Source of the DNA: Nocardia rhizosphaerihabitans
GTDB taxonomy: Bacteria > Actinomycetota > Actinomycetes > Mycobacteriales > Mycobacteriaceae
DNA: 64,000 nucleotides
NCBI RefSeq assembly: GCF_014646295.1
Contig: NZ_BMNE01000011.1
Coordinates: 62,001-126,000, forward strand
Direction of reading: 5' to 3'
In this document: in pieces, positions 45,051 through 52,892 of the stretch
Layout of the letters: each line of letters opens with the position of its first letter
Numbering within the stretch: position 1 is the first letter of the stretch
Program-made: the position numbers and the translations under genes
Notes under the pieces: generated by a model
What the model saw: the letters and a program-made list of their open reading frames with translations, nothing else
The model's database searches: none
Told to the model about the DNA's origin: nothing

Positions 45051-45569
45051 ATGACGCTGTCCGCATCTACGCAAGGATTCACCGAGGTCCCCACCGATCC
45101 GCCGTCGCTTCGGCAGGCGTTCGCCACCTTCCCCAGCGCCGTCGTCGCAGTCTGCGCACAGGTCGGCGACACAGCACACGGGATGGCAGTCAGCACCTTT
45201 GTCCCCGTCTCCTTGACTCCTCCCATCGTCTCCTTCTGCGTGCAACGAACCTCGCAAACCTGGCCGCCGTTGAGCAGAGCGACCCGACTGGGGTTGAGCC
45301 TGCTCGGCGTCGACCAGACCAGCGCCGCCAGGTCCCTCGGAACCAAGCACGGCGATCGCTTCCGAGACCTGACGATGTTTCCAGGGACCGACGGGGCCCT
45401 CCTGGTCGGCGGGGCTTCCGCATGGCTGGAGGCGACACCGTCGGCCAGCATTCCCGCCGGGGACCACCTGGTAGTGCTGGTTCACCTCACCCGGGTCGCG
45501 GTCGGAACCGAGGCCGAGCCCCTAGTCTTTCACGACAGCCGCTTCCGCCGCCTGCACGACGCAAAATGA
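45051..45569 (+). CDS. Flavin reductase family protein
   Basis: A 172-residue flavin reductase domain protein with FATFPSAVVAVCAQVGD and ISTF-like MAVSTFVPVSLTPPIVSFCV, the pattern of NAD(P)H:FMN oxidoreductases that supply reduced flavin to two-component monooxygenases. It is the last gene of the operon and would serve the LLM-class monooxygenase at 41503. It starts 6 bp after the CitE-like gene. Confidence 0.92.
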   Translation: MTLSASTQGFTEVPTDPPSLRQAFATFPSAVVAVCAQVGDTAHGMAVSTFVPVSLTPPIVSFCVQRTSQTWPPLSRATRLGLSLLGVDQTSAARSLGTKHGDRFRDLTMFPGTDGALLVGGASAWLEATPSASIPAGDHLVVLVHLTRVAVGTEAEPLVFHDSRFRRLHDAK

Positions 45570-45793
45570 GGGACCGGCGGTAGACCGCGCCCTCGCGCTA
45601 CGACATTCGAAACCAGGCTGAAATCAGCGAAGCGATCAGTCCGGACACGTCCGTGGTGGCTGCGAAACAAACGCCCGCATCGAATATCGACAGGTCCGCC
45701 CTAAACTACTGCCGATCAGCTGGTGGGATTTCCTGAAGTTCTCACACGCAGTACGCGCGAGGTGGGCAATGCGGTCGGACCAAGGGTGAGTCG

Positions 45794-46897
45794 ATGACTA
45801 ACGGCAAGACGCTGCGGGCCTGGTGGAAGGACCCTGTGGACTACCGATGGCTGGTCCGCACCCTCGCGGATCGATCGGCGCTGATCCCGCTGAAGGTGCT
45901 GATCGGCTTCGCGGGAGCGGCGATCGCGGTGATGGGCGCGGTGATCGCGGGAACGCCAGTAGGCCCGCCCGGCGACCCCGGCGTCGCTTCGACGATCGGA
46001 GTGATGTCCGGGACTTTGTGGGCACTTCGCTGGTGGCTGCTGCCCTGGCCGAACAAGACCGAGTCGCTGGTGCTGATCGCCTGTGCCGATGTGCTGTTCA
46101 CAATGGAGTTCCTCCAATTGCAAGATCGGCTGTTCGGGGCGATGGGCACAGTGCTGCTCCTTGGCACCGGCAGTTACCTGAGCTTCTTCCACAACGCGCG
46201 GGCTCTGGCTGTGCATTCGGCCTGGTCGCTGCTGTCGGTGGTGGTGTTGTCCGTGCGGATCGCCACCGGCGGTGGGGACATCCACCTGGCCCTCGCGGTC
46301 GCGCTGCTACTCGCGTCGGTGGTCAGCACGGTTCCTGCATTCCAGTTCCTCTATTGGCTGCTGCGCACCGCATCGCTGTCGGATCCGCTGACCGAACTAC
46401 TGAACCGCCGGGGTCTCGAGAACCAGCTGCCGCAAATGATGGACCGCAATTCCGCGATCTGTGTCATCTGCTTCGATCTCGACCAGTTCAAGAGCGTCAA
46501 CGACACCTGGGGTCACCGCATCGGTGACCTCGTCCTGGTGCGGACCGCCCGGCGCTTGCGCGACACCGCCGGGGAGATGGCGGTGGTCGCACGTACCGGC
46601 GGGGAGGAGTTCGTGGTGGCCGCTCCGGTCACCACAGCCGCCGCGCGCAGCGAGGCCGAGCGGTTGTGCCAGGTGGTCGCCGAACCGTCGGAGACCGAGG
46701 TGGTGGTTACCGCGAGCGTCGGGGTGGCGGTGTTCGACGCGACGGTCTGTCAGCAATGTCCCCGGCCGACTCCGGACCGACTGCTGCAATCCGCCGACGC
46801 GGCGATGTACCGGGCCAAACAGTCCGGCGGAAACCTGGTCGTAGTCGACGAACTGACCCCGCCACTGGACCATCACCACCCAACCGCCCCCGGATGA
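45794..46897 (+). CDS. Membrane-bound diguanylate cyclase (GGDEF domain)
   Basis: A 367-residue protein with an N-terminal region of about 180 residues containing about six hydrophobic segments, then a GGDEF domain. The domain has DPLTELLNRRG, CFDLDQFKSVND and the signature GGEEF, which is an active variant. The RxxD inhibitory site is not seen at its usual distance before the signature. It should make cyclic di-GMP from GTP at the membrane. It stands alone between the flavin reductase and a gene-poor stretch. Confidence 0.92.
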   Translation: MTNGKTLRAWWKDPVDYRWLVRTLADRSALIPLKVLIGFAGAAIAVMGAVIAGTPVGPPGDPGVASTIGVMSGTLWALRWWLLPWPNKTESLVLIACADVLFTMEFLQLQDRLFGAMGTVLLLGTGSYLSFFHNARALAVHSAWSLLSVVVLSVRIATGGGDIHLALAVALLLASVVSTVPAFQFLYWLLRTASLSDPLTELLNRRGLENQLPQMMDRNSAICVICFDLDQFKSVNDTWGHRIGDLVLVRTARRLRDTAGEMAVVARTGGEEFVVAAPVTTAAARSEAERLCQVVAEPSETEVVVTASVGVAVFDATVCQQCPRPTPDRLLQSADAAMYRAKQSGGNLVVVDELTPPLDHHHPTAPG

Positions 46898-47340
46898 CCG
46901 ATACGAAAAACAACGGGAACACCGAAACCAACACCACCGAACTGCGCGACAGGGGTGGGGACCGCGCATAGTGAGACCGAGATCTGGCCATGCATCACCT
47001 CCGACAACCGAGCGAAGGGCGCTCGCGCCGCGACTGCGCGCTGTGCGTGTCGGTCCTGCGGTTCTACGATCGCGACGGGTGACGTGAGATCTCGCCGATC
47101 ACCCTGATTCCTGATCAGGTTTCTGCTGGCCGTGATTCCCACGGTCGTCGTCACTGCGGCCGCGATGGCCGCCGTGGGAGTCATCGCGACGAGCCAACGC
47201 AGTCCGGCTTGTCCGCGAAAGATGGTGGCTGACGTTGCAGAACCCGCGAGCGATCCGGCGTAGGTGCTCGAGGCGCCCGCATAGGTGGGGCGGTTTCGAG
47301 ATCCGGACACAACGGTGTCCGCGTTCGCGACCGAGTCCAG
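46898..47340. other. Gene-poor stretch with a degenerate repeat
   Basis: No convincing gene is present. Bases 47123-47195 (minus) closely resemble 48979-49050 (plus) and both could encode an N-terminal membrane segment (VAMTPTA-IAAA...VGI). This looks like remnant sequence on each side of the TetR/SDR pair. Confidence 0.5.
47123..47195 (-). repeat. Inverted imperfect repeat, copy 1
   Basis: About 73 bp, read on the minus strand, matches 48979-49050 on the plus strand with an identical 22-bp start (GGCTCGTCGCGATGACTCCC onward) and an identical GCGGCCGCAG core. Confidence 0.6.
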
Positions 47341-47973
47341 CTATGCGGCCGGCTCGACCAGTACACCCATGGCCTGGTCGAGTAGTTCGGACAACGGTAT
47401 TGCCCCGCCGACGGCGGTCCAGGCGTCGGTCGCGGCGTCCAGACAGGAAATCGCCGAGCCTACGAGGGCATGGGCGCGCAGGTCGCTCGTGGATTTCGGG
47501 TCACCGGCGAGACGACGAGTGATCTCGGGCACCAGGAGGCTGTGCCAGCCCTGCGTCTTCTCCCACTGACGGGTCATCAGGGCGCAGGCGTCGTTGAGCA
47601 GTCGCATCAGGTTCAGGAACGGCTGTGGCTCGTCGGCCGTCGGCTCGGTGATCACGTCGAAAGAACGTCGCAGCGCTTCCCAAGACCGCTCCTCGGCGGG
47701 GCGCGCGGCAAGCGCCGCGGCGATCTGGGGACCGAACTCACTCATTTTGCCGAGGACGAGCTCCTCTTTGGTGCCGAAGTACCGGAAGAAAGTAGTCCGC
47801 GACAACCCGGCCTCGGCGGCGATCTGTTCGACCGTCGTCTTGTCGAAACCCTGTTCGGCGAAGAGTCTGAACGCGATCCCGCTGACCTCTTCGCGCATGG
47901 CGGCTCGTGTCCGCTCCCGCAGCGTGGAGCGCCCGGTCCTGGATGTTTCGGCCATGGGGGGAGTGTGGTACAT
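47341..47973 (-). CDS. TetR/AcrR family regulator
   Basis: A 210-residue TetR-family regulator with the helix-turn-helix TTVEQIAAEAGLSRTTFFRYFGTKEELVL (about residues 46-75) and a C-terminal domain that matches MftR-like TetR proteins with a C-terminal dimerisation segment. It is transcribed divergently from an SDR gene and a 25-bp perfect dyad lies between them, so it probably represses that SDR and itself. The start may instead be the ATG at 47955. Confidence 0.9.
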   Translation of the reverse strand: MYHTPPMAETSRTGRSTLRERTRAAMREEVSGIAFRLFAEQGFDKTTVEQIAAEAGLSRTTFFRYFGTKEELVLGKMSEFGPQIAAALAARPAEERSWEALRRSFDVITEPTADEPQPFLNLMRLLNDACALMTRQWEKTQGWHSLLVPEITRRLAGDPKSTSDLRAHALVGSAISCLDAATDAWTAVGGAIPLSELLDQAMGVLVEPAA

Positions 47974-47987
47974 CGACCCTTAGTGGT

Positions 47988-48012
47988 ACTAAGTCCCATA
48001 TTGGGATATAGT
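47988..48012. promoter_or_regulatory. 25-bp dyad, probable TetR operator
   Basis: Interrupted inverted repeat ACTA-N2-TCCCA-TAT-TGGGA-N2-TAGT centred between the divergent TetR and SDR genes. Both arm pairs are perfect, which fits binding by a TetR dimer. Confidence 0.7.
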
Positions 48013-48053
48013 CTCCTGCGTTGTCTCAGTATCCCTATCGAGGAGTTCTTCCC

Positions 48054-48875
48054 ATGAGCAAGATCTGGTTCATCACTGGTTCCTCGCGCGGCTTGGGCCG
48101 CCGGTTCACCGAGGCCGCGCTCTCGCGCGGCGACAAGGTCGCGGCGACCGCCCGCAACACCGACGCACTCGCCGATCTGGTCGCAGCCCATGGCGACGCG
48201 ATCTTGCCGTTGGCCCTGGACGTCACGGACAAAACCGCTGTGACCGATTCCGTCCGGCGCGCCTATGAGCACTTCGGACGCGTGGACGTCGTCGTCAACA
48301 ACGCCGGCTACGGCCTGTTCGGCATGGTCGAAGAGCTAACCGAAGACGACCTCCGCGCACAGTTCGAGACGAACGTCTTCGGCACCCTCTGGGTCGTGCA
48401 GGCGGCACTGCCCTACCTGCGTGCTCAGGGCAGCGGCCACATCATCAACGTGACCAGCCTGCTCGCCCTTGCCGCTTTCCCCACCACGGGCGGCTACACC
48501 GCCACCAAGGCTGCGGTCGAGGGTCTCTCGGACTCGCTGGCCCAGGAAGTCGCCGGCTTCGGCATCAAGGTCACAGTCCTCGAACCCGGCCCCTTCGGCA
48601 CCGAGTTCAACACGTCCTCCGCCCATTCCGCACCGCTATCCGCCTACGACAGCTTCCGGGAAACGGTCAACGCCAGCTTCGCCACCATCCCGAACCCCGA
48701 CCCTGCGGGCGTCGGCCCCGCACTGCTGAAGGTCGTCGACGCCGACACCCCACCCTCCCGGATCTTCTTCGGCACCTTCCCCCTCCAGATCGTCCCGCAG
48801 CTCTACGCTGACCGGGTCAAGGGCTGGCAGGAGTGGGCCGAGCTGTCCGCCGAGGCCGAGGCCGGCCTGCCGTGA
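48054..48875 (+). CDS. SDR family oxidoreductase
   Basis: A 273-residue short-chain dehydrogenase with TGSSRGLGR, NNAGYGLFG, the serine in INVTSL and the YTATK active site. It resembles the ketoreductase-like SDRs commonly controlled by a divergent TetR regulator in actinobacteria. The substrate is unknown. The ATG at 48054 follows GAGGAG. Confidence 0.92.
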   Translation: MSKIWFITGSSRGLGRRFTEAALSRGDKVAATARNTDALADLVAAHGDAILPLALDVTDKTAVTDSVRRAYEHFGRVDVVVNNAGYGLFGMVEELTEDDLRAQFETNVFGTLWVVQAALPYLRAQGSGHIINVTSLLALAAFPTTGGYTATKAAVEGLSDSLAQEVAGFGIKVTVLEPGPFGTEFNTSSAHSAPLSAYDSFRETVNASFATIPNPDPAGVGPALLKVVDADTPPSRIFFGTFPLQIVPQLYADRVKGWQEWAELSAEAEAGLP

Positions 48876-48978
48876 CGTGCGCGGAGAGACCGGACGGGTG
48901 ACTACCTACCCGAAAGGTCGATGGCTGCCGCCGAATCCGACCGGCCGAGCGCATCGGCTGGCGCCGGATTTCGGGGGC

Positions 48979-49050
48979 GGCTCGTCGCGATGACTCCCAC
49001 AGCAGTGATCGCGGCCGCAGCCAGGTCCGTGGGAATCATGCCGCCAGCAG
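48979..49050 (+). repeat. Inverted imperfect repeat, copy 2
   Basis: Pairs with 47123-47195 in inverse orientation, about three quarters identical by eye. Together the copies bracket the TetR/SDR pair. Confidence 0.6.
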
Positions 49051-49084
49051 CGCCCCACCGAACGACGGTCCGACCACCTGCCGG

Positions 49085-49275
49085 TATCTGACCGATCCGG
49101 ACTACGGACGCAAGCCCTCACGTCGACAATCGACGACGATGTACTCGCCCACATCAGCCCGGCACACAGCGAGAAGATCAACTTGTTCGGTGCTATCGAG
49201 GTCGGCATCGACGCCGAACTCGCCGCTCGGCCCACCAGCTACCGCCCCTATGCGCGCGACCACTCCGAACGCATA
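49085..49275 (+). pseudogene. Possible Tn3-family transposase C-terminal remnant
   Basis: The frame reads DDDVLAHISPAHSEKINLFG then AIEVGIDAELA and a SYRPY tail, which resembles the C-terminal end of actinobacterial Tn3-type transposases (a ...LSP...EHIN..G motif followed by an LRPL-like tail). There is no start or catalytic core here, so only a fragment remains. The family call is by eye and could be wrong. Confidence 0.4.
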
Positions 49276-49355
49276 GTGTCCGATCCCGCTAACCTACGGG
49301 GCGGCGACGGACACGGATCCTCGATGAGTCGAGTCAGGAATCAAAGGAGACGCGG

Positions 49356-49958
49356 ATGGCTGCGACGGACGGCTTGTCGGCACGTGAGGCGAAGCGTCTC
49401 CAGACCAGGGAACGCCTCATGGGTGCGGCGATCGGGGAATTCAAGCGGACCGGGATGGCCGACGCCGATGTCGGTGCCATCGTTGCGGCCGCAGGGGTCG
49501 CGCACGGCACGTTCTTCTTCCACTTCCCGACCAAGCAGCACGTCCTGCTGGAGCTCGAGCTGCGCGAAGAGCAGCGCATGGTCAAGCAGCTCGGCCGTTT
49601 CCTGCGTGGCGACCGCGACCTGGCGGAGCTGCTGAACGAGGCAATTCGCCTGATCTTGGATCTCGAGCATCGCCTGGGCGTGCTGCTGTTCAAGGACTTT
49701 CTGGCGGCGCACTTCTCGCAGACGCGCCCGCCCGACGACGGTAGGGAGCATCCGCTCATCGACCTGGTGGCCCAGCGGATCGAACTCGCGCGCGACAACG
49801 GGGCGATCGACCCGGAGGTCACTCCGATCAACAGTGCGGTGTTCTTCCTGCTCGGCCTCTACGCGCTGCTGATCACCACCAGCGGATGGCCGAACCGACG
49901 AGTGCTGGTCGAGGACTACCTCATCCGAACGATGCGCAGCCTCGCACCGGCCGAATGA
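49356..49958 (+). CDS. TetR/AcrR family regulator of the AAA/VWA membrane locus
   Basis: A 200-residue TetR-family regulator with a helix-turn-helix ADVGAIVAAAGVAHGTFFFHFPTKQHVLLELEL (about residues 37-70). The TFFFHF motif is a standard YxxF variant. It is followed by the five-TM protein gene, and a TGACT-N2-AGTCA inverted repeat occurs upstream of that gene and again at 51022. It is therefore the likely local regulator. AAGGAG precedes the ATG. Confidence 0.9.
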   Translation: MAATDGLSAREAKRLQTRERLMGAAIGEFKRTGMADADVGAIVAAAGVAHGTFFFHFPTKQHVLLELELREEQRMVKQLGRFLRGDRDLAELLNEAIRLILDLEHRLGVLLFKDFLAAHFSQTRPPDDGREHPLIDLVAQRIELARDNGAIDPEVTPINSAVFFLLGLYALLITTSGWPNRRVLVEDYLIRTMRSLAPAE

Positions 49959-49990
49959 ACACCCACAGGCTGCCGCAATCGCCATCTTGT

Positions 49991-50002
49991 TGACTTCAGT
50001 CA
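49991..50002. promoter_or_regulatory. Inverted repeat TGACT-N2-AGTCA, probable operator
   Basis: TGACTTCAGTCA, overlapping a possible -35 TTGACT, lies between the TetR gene and the five-TM gene at 50070. A longer copy of the same repeat occurs at 51022. Confidence 0.55.
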
Positions 50003-50069
50003 GTTTTGATACCTTTGCGAGTGCCCAGATCGGCCTTCGCGCGCCGACCCTCGTTCACAGGGGAGATCG

Positions 50070-50804
50070 ATGTCGATTCCCGGCAAACCCACCGAGCGCC
50101 TCGTTGCCCGTGCCGACGCGGATTCAGCGAGCGCGGGACTGTCCCTCGATGAGCACGCCAGGCGATCGCGACTGGCGCAGCGTCGCGCCGACAAGTGGTT
50201 GATCAGCGGCAGTATTCTGATCGGCACTGCCGCCCTGGGGGTCTTCGGCCTTCCGCTGTTCCTGTATGGCATCCGGCTCCTGCGACGCGCCCAGCGCGAC
50301 GGGCTGACGGTTCGGCCGATGCTGGTCACGCTGCTGGGCTATCTGGTTATCGTCGACGCCGCGCTCAATACGGTCGGCTGGGCGTTGGACCTGGTCGCCC
50401 ATCACACATTGCTGGCCCGTGTGCTGTTGAACGGGTGGGGCAACATGTTCGACGCGGGATACTTCTGGCACTACAACGAACTCTGGGTCGGCGGCGCGGC
50501 GGGCCCCGGCGAGAAGGCGTGGGAAGTCGGATTGATCCTGACGGTGTTCTCCATGCGCATCGCCGCAGCGATCGGATTTCTCCAGATGAAGCGCTGGGGC
50601 CAGCAATGGATGATCATCACCTGCTGGCTGGGCGTGGTCATCTGGGTCGGATATGTGTTCAACATGACCATGTATGCCGATGTCCGCTACGCCGGAACCG
50701 TCTTCCCCGTCATCGGCTGGTGGCTCTACGACATCTTCTACATCAGCCCATTCCTCGCCATCCCCTACCTGCACACCGTCAACCGCGAAATCTTCTCCGA
50801 CTGA
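50070..50804 (+). CDS. Five-TM membrane protein, copy A, of unknown family
   Basis: I do not recognise this 244-residue membrane protein. It has a soluble N-terminal part of about 45 residues, then about five hydrophobic segments (residues roughly 45-65, 85-110, 150-172, 180-203 and 210-235). Conserved in its paralogue at 53834 are NMFDAGYFWHYNELWVGG, KRWGQQWMI, MTMYADVRYAGTVFP and the C-terminal HTVNREIFSD, rich in Asp, His and Glu that could bind metal. It lies in a locus with NorQ/NorD-like chaperone genes, so it may be their client (inference). Confidence 0.8.
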   Translation: MSIPGKPTERLVARADADSASAGLSLDEHARRSRLAQRRADKWLISGSILIGTAALGVFGLPLFLYGIRLLRRAQRDGLTVRPMLVTLLGYLVIVDAALNTVGWALDLVAHHTLLARVLLNGWGNMFDAGYFWHYNELWVGGAAGPGEKAWEVGLILTVFSMRIAAAIGFLQMKRWGQQWMIITCWLGVVIWVGYVFNMTMYADVRYAGTVFPVIGWWLYDIFYISPFLAIPYLHTVNREIFSD

Positions 50805-51190
50805 ACGGCTGTCGAGCATGGCCGACCGTGCGTGACATCCGGGCGCGAGCCCCTATCGTGGGCACCGGGCTCGCGTGGCCGCGTCCTGACGTGCCACATT
50901 TCAGACTGACTCAACTCAGCTAATCCTGTTCAGATCAGACCTTCCAGCGACAAAGTCTGGCCTTTGACCGTGCGTTCTAGCGATTCTACTGACCGTAGAC
51001 AGCAGAACTCACGCCCACTATGCTGACTACAGTCAGCAAATTGCGCGGATGGGAGGCCTGGTGATTGCGACGGCCGGTCTCGAATCTCTGCGCCTATCTC
51101 CCGCGCCGCGGGGTGCATCCCGCCGAGTACCGGTACGGCGGCAGGGTTCGCTGACATTTGGTCATCCAATCGAGGTCAGGAGCTGGGGCC
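50805..51190. other. Intergenic region with second operator
   Basis: No gene is evident over 386 bp. It contains the perfect inverted repeat at 51022-51037, degenerate copies near 50907 and 50989, and a likely promoter for the genes from 51191. Confidence 0.6.
51022..51037. promoter_or_regulatory. Inverted repeat GCTGACT-N2-AGTCAGC, probable operator
   Basis: A perfect 7+2+7 palindrome (GCTGACTACAGTCAGC) upstream of the small TM peptide and the VWA gene. It extends the TGACT-N2-AGTCA site found at 49991. Confidence 0.6.
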
Positions 51191-51295
51191 ATGGGCTATC
51201 TGTGGGAAATCGCGCGCTACGCGGCGGCGTGGGGCGGCACGGTCGGGATCATCGCGTTCTGGTACTGGATGTTCTCCAACATCGGCACGTTCTGA
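51191..51295 (+). CDS. 34-residue single-TM peptide
   Basis: A tiny gene that translates to 34 residues with a single hydrophobic segment (AAWGGTVGIIAFWYWMFSN) and three tryptophans. AGGAG lies 9 bp before the ATG. It precedes the VWA gene, as the 42-residue peptide precedes the second five-TM gene. Small TM peptides often are subunits of membrane enzyme complexes. The function is unknown. Confidence 0.6.
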   Translation: MGYLWEIARYAAAWGGTVGIIAFWYWMFSNIGTF

Positions 51296-51335
51296 GTGCC
51301 GCGCGCGTGAGTCATCGCGCGTCAGTAGGTGCGCG

Positions 51336-52868
51336 ATGACCCGACTTTCGGATACGCACTCGCTGATGGTCGAGCGCAGCTGCGCGCTGACCGCGGTCGC
51401 GTTGAGCGACCGCCGCCGTGACGGTGTCGTACTCGTCACCGGTGAGCATCGTGTGTTCGGGCTGAACCCGAGCATGAAGACCGTCCAGGTGCCCTATCCG
51501 CCGCTCGCGCGGGACTGGTCTCGGCGCACCCTGACATGCGGGATCGCCTTGCAGTGCGCACCGTCGAAGGAACGGCTCACCGAATATCGGCTCAACGAGC
51601 TCAGTGGCGGTGAACTTCGCGCACTCACCATCATCGAGGCCGAGGTCGCGTTCGGCTGGATCGGGATCAGATGGCCCGGGCTGGTACCCGAAATCCTGCG
51701 CGTTGTCCCCGATCTGGAGATGGCGGCGGCGGACATGGCGGCATCGGCGATGGTTGAACGGGCCGTGACCATGGCGGCGACGGAGCGTACTCGGACACCG
51801 CACCCTCTGCTGGGACTGCTGCCGACCGCATATACGCGCCCGCTGACCGTGGCCGAGAGGTTGCGTCGCAGCTTCGGGAGGATGCCGTGGACCACCACGC
51901 AGAAGCGGCTGCCCCGACCGTATTCGACGCCCGTGGGCGGTGACGGCGGCGTACGCAATCTCAACCTCCCGCCCCCGAGCCGACCACACGACAACGATCT
52001 CGACCGCACCCCCGAGCATCGTCCTGGCATCCCGTATCCCGAATGGAACATGTGGACGCGGCGCTTCATGCCCGATCACGTGGCGGTGCTCGAACTGGCC
52101 CACATCGCCCGCGGCCCGCAGGCGGTTACCGTCACCGCGGATCTGCGCAAGTGGTTCGAGCAACACACCCATCGTGGAATGACCGACCGGCTCGAGGACG
52201 GCTCGATTCTCGATGTCGACCGATATATCGGCCACTACACCGATCTGGCGACCGGCAGAGCGGCCGAGCCCCGGATCTTCCGCGAATTGATGCCGCGCAG
52301 CCGCGATGTCGCCACCGCACTCCTGCTGGACGGGAGCTCGTCACTCGGCGTGCACGGCGGGCAGATCTTCCGCCTCGAACTCGCTTGCGCCGATGCCCTG
52401 TCCGACTCCATGCGCCGCGCACATCAACGTCACGGGATCTTCGTGTTCACAGGCAATACCCGGCATCGCGTAGAAGTGCGGCGCCTGAAGAACTTCGACG
52501 ACGCGCGGTTCACACCGCCAGGCGGGCTCGGACTGCAGACCGGCGGCTACACCCGCCTCGGGGCACCGCTGCGGCACCTGACCGCACGACTGCTCGACCA
52601 GCCCGCTGAGCACCGCCTGCTGATCGTCATCGGCGACGGCCTGATCTCCGACGAGGGCTACGAGGGCCGCTACGCCTGGGCAGACGCCGCGCACGCGGTG
52701 CAGGAGGCCGACGAGGCAGGAGTGACCGTTTACTACATCGGCATCGGACCGGTGCGTGTCGACCCGCTGCCGGAGGTCTTCGGCCCACGCCGCTCCCAGC
52801 GCATCGGGCGAGTGGAGGACCTGCCACGGGTCCTGGGCCACGTCCATCGCGCACTCGTCGCCGCCTGA
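51336..52868 (+). CDS. VWA domain protein, NorD/CbbO-like
   Basis: A 510-residue protein. The C-terminal part (from about residue 325) is a von Willebrand A domain with the metal-ion-dependent adhesion site DGSSS and later TGGYTRLG and VIGDGLISDEGYEG. The N-terminal half is helical with no transmembrane segment. VWA proteins of the NorD/CbbO type work with a MoxR/CbbQ-type ATPase, encoded next, to insert metals or remodel a client enzyme. The ATG follows AGTAGG. Confidence 0.9.
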   Translation: MTRLSDTHSLMVERSCALTAVALSDRRRDGVVLVTGEHRVFGLNPSMKTVQVPYPPLARDWSRRTLTCGIALQCAPSKERLTEYRLNELSGGELRALTIIEAEVAFGWIGIRWPGLVPEILRVVPDLEMAAADMAASAMVERAVTMAATERTRTPHPLLGLLPTAYTRPLTVAERLRRSFGRMPWTTTQKRLPRPYSTPVGGDGGVRNLNLPPPSRPHDNDLDRTPEHRPGIPYPEWNMWTRRFMPDHVAVLELAHIARGPQAVTVTADLRKWFEQHTHRGMTDRLEDGSILDVDRYIGHYTDLATGRAAEPRIFRELMPRSRDVATALLLDGSSSLGVHGGQIFRLELACADALSDSMRRAHQRHGIFVFTGNTRHRVEVRRLKNFDDARFTPPGGLGLQTGGYTRLGAPLRHLTARLLDQPAEHRLLIVIGDGLISDEGYEGRYAWADAAHAVQEADEAGVTVYYIGIGPVRVDPLPEVFGPRRSQRIGRVEDLPRVLGHVHRALVAA

Positions 52869-52892
52869 GATCACAACAGATCGGAAGAAACG

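Larger units (their letters stand above)
48876..49355. other. Intergenic stretch with repeat and transposase-like remnant
   Basis: No intact gene. It holds the second copy of the imperfect repeat (48979-49050) and, from about 49085, a frame that resembles the C-terminus of a Tn3-family transposase. This suggests decayed mobile DNA upstream of the TetR gene at 49356. Confidence 0.5.

Noticed and set aside
46873..47310. A 145-residue minus-strand frame
   Set aside because: It contains the repeat that resembles 48979-49050, but most of it overlaps the diguanylate cyclase end or is low-complexity, so it is treated as a remnant.
50070..50804. The five-TM protein as a PmoC/AmoC-type monooxygenase subunit
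   Set aside because: There is a faint resemblance around the NGWGNMF...ELWV stretch, but the diagnostic D-x3-H-x3-H-type copper site is absent.
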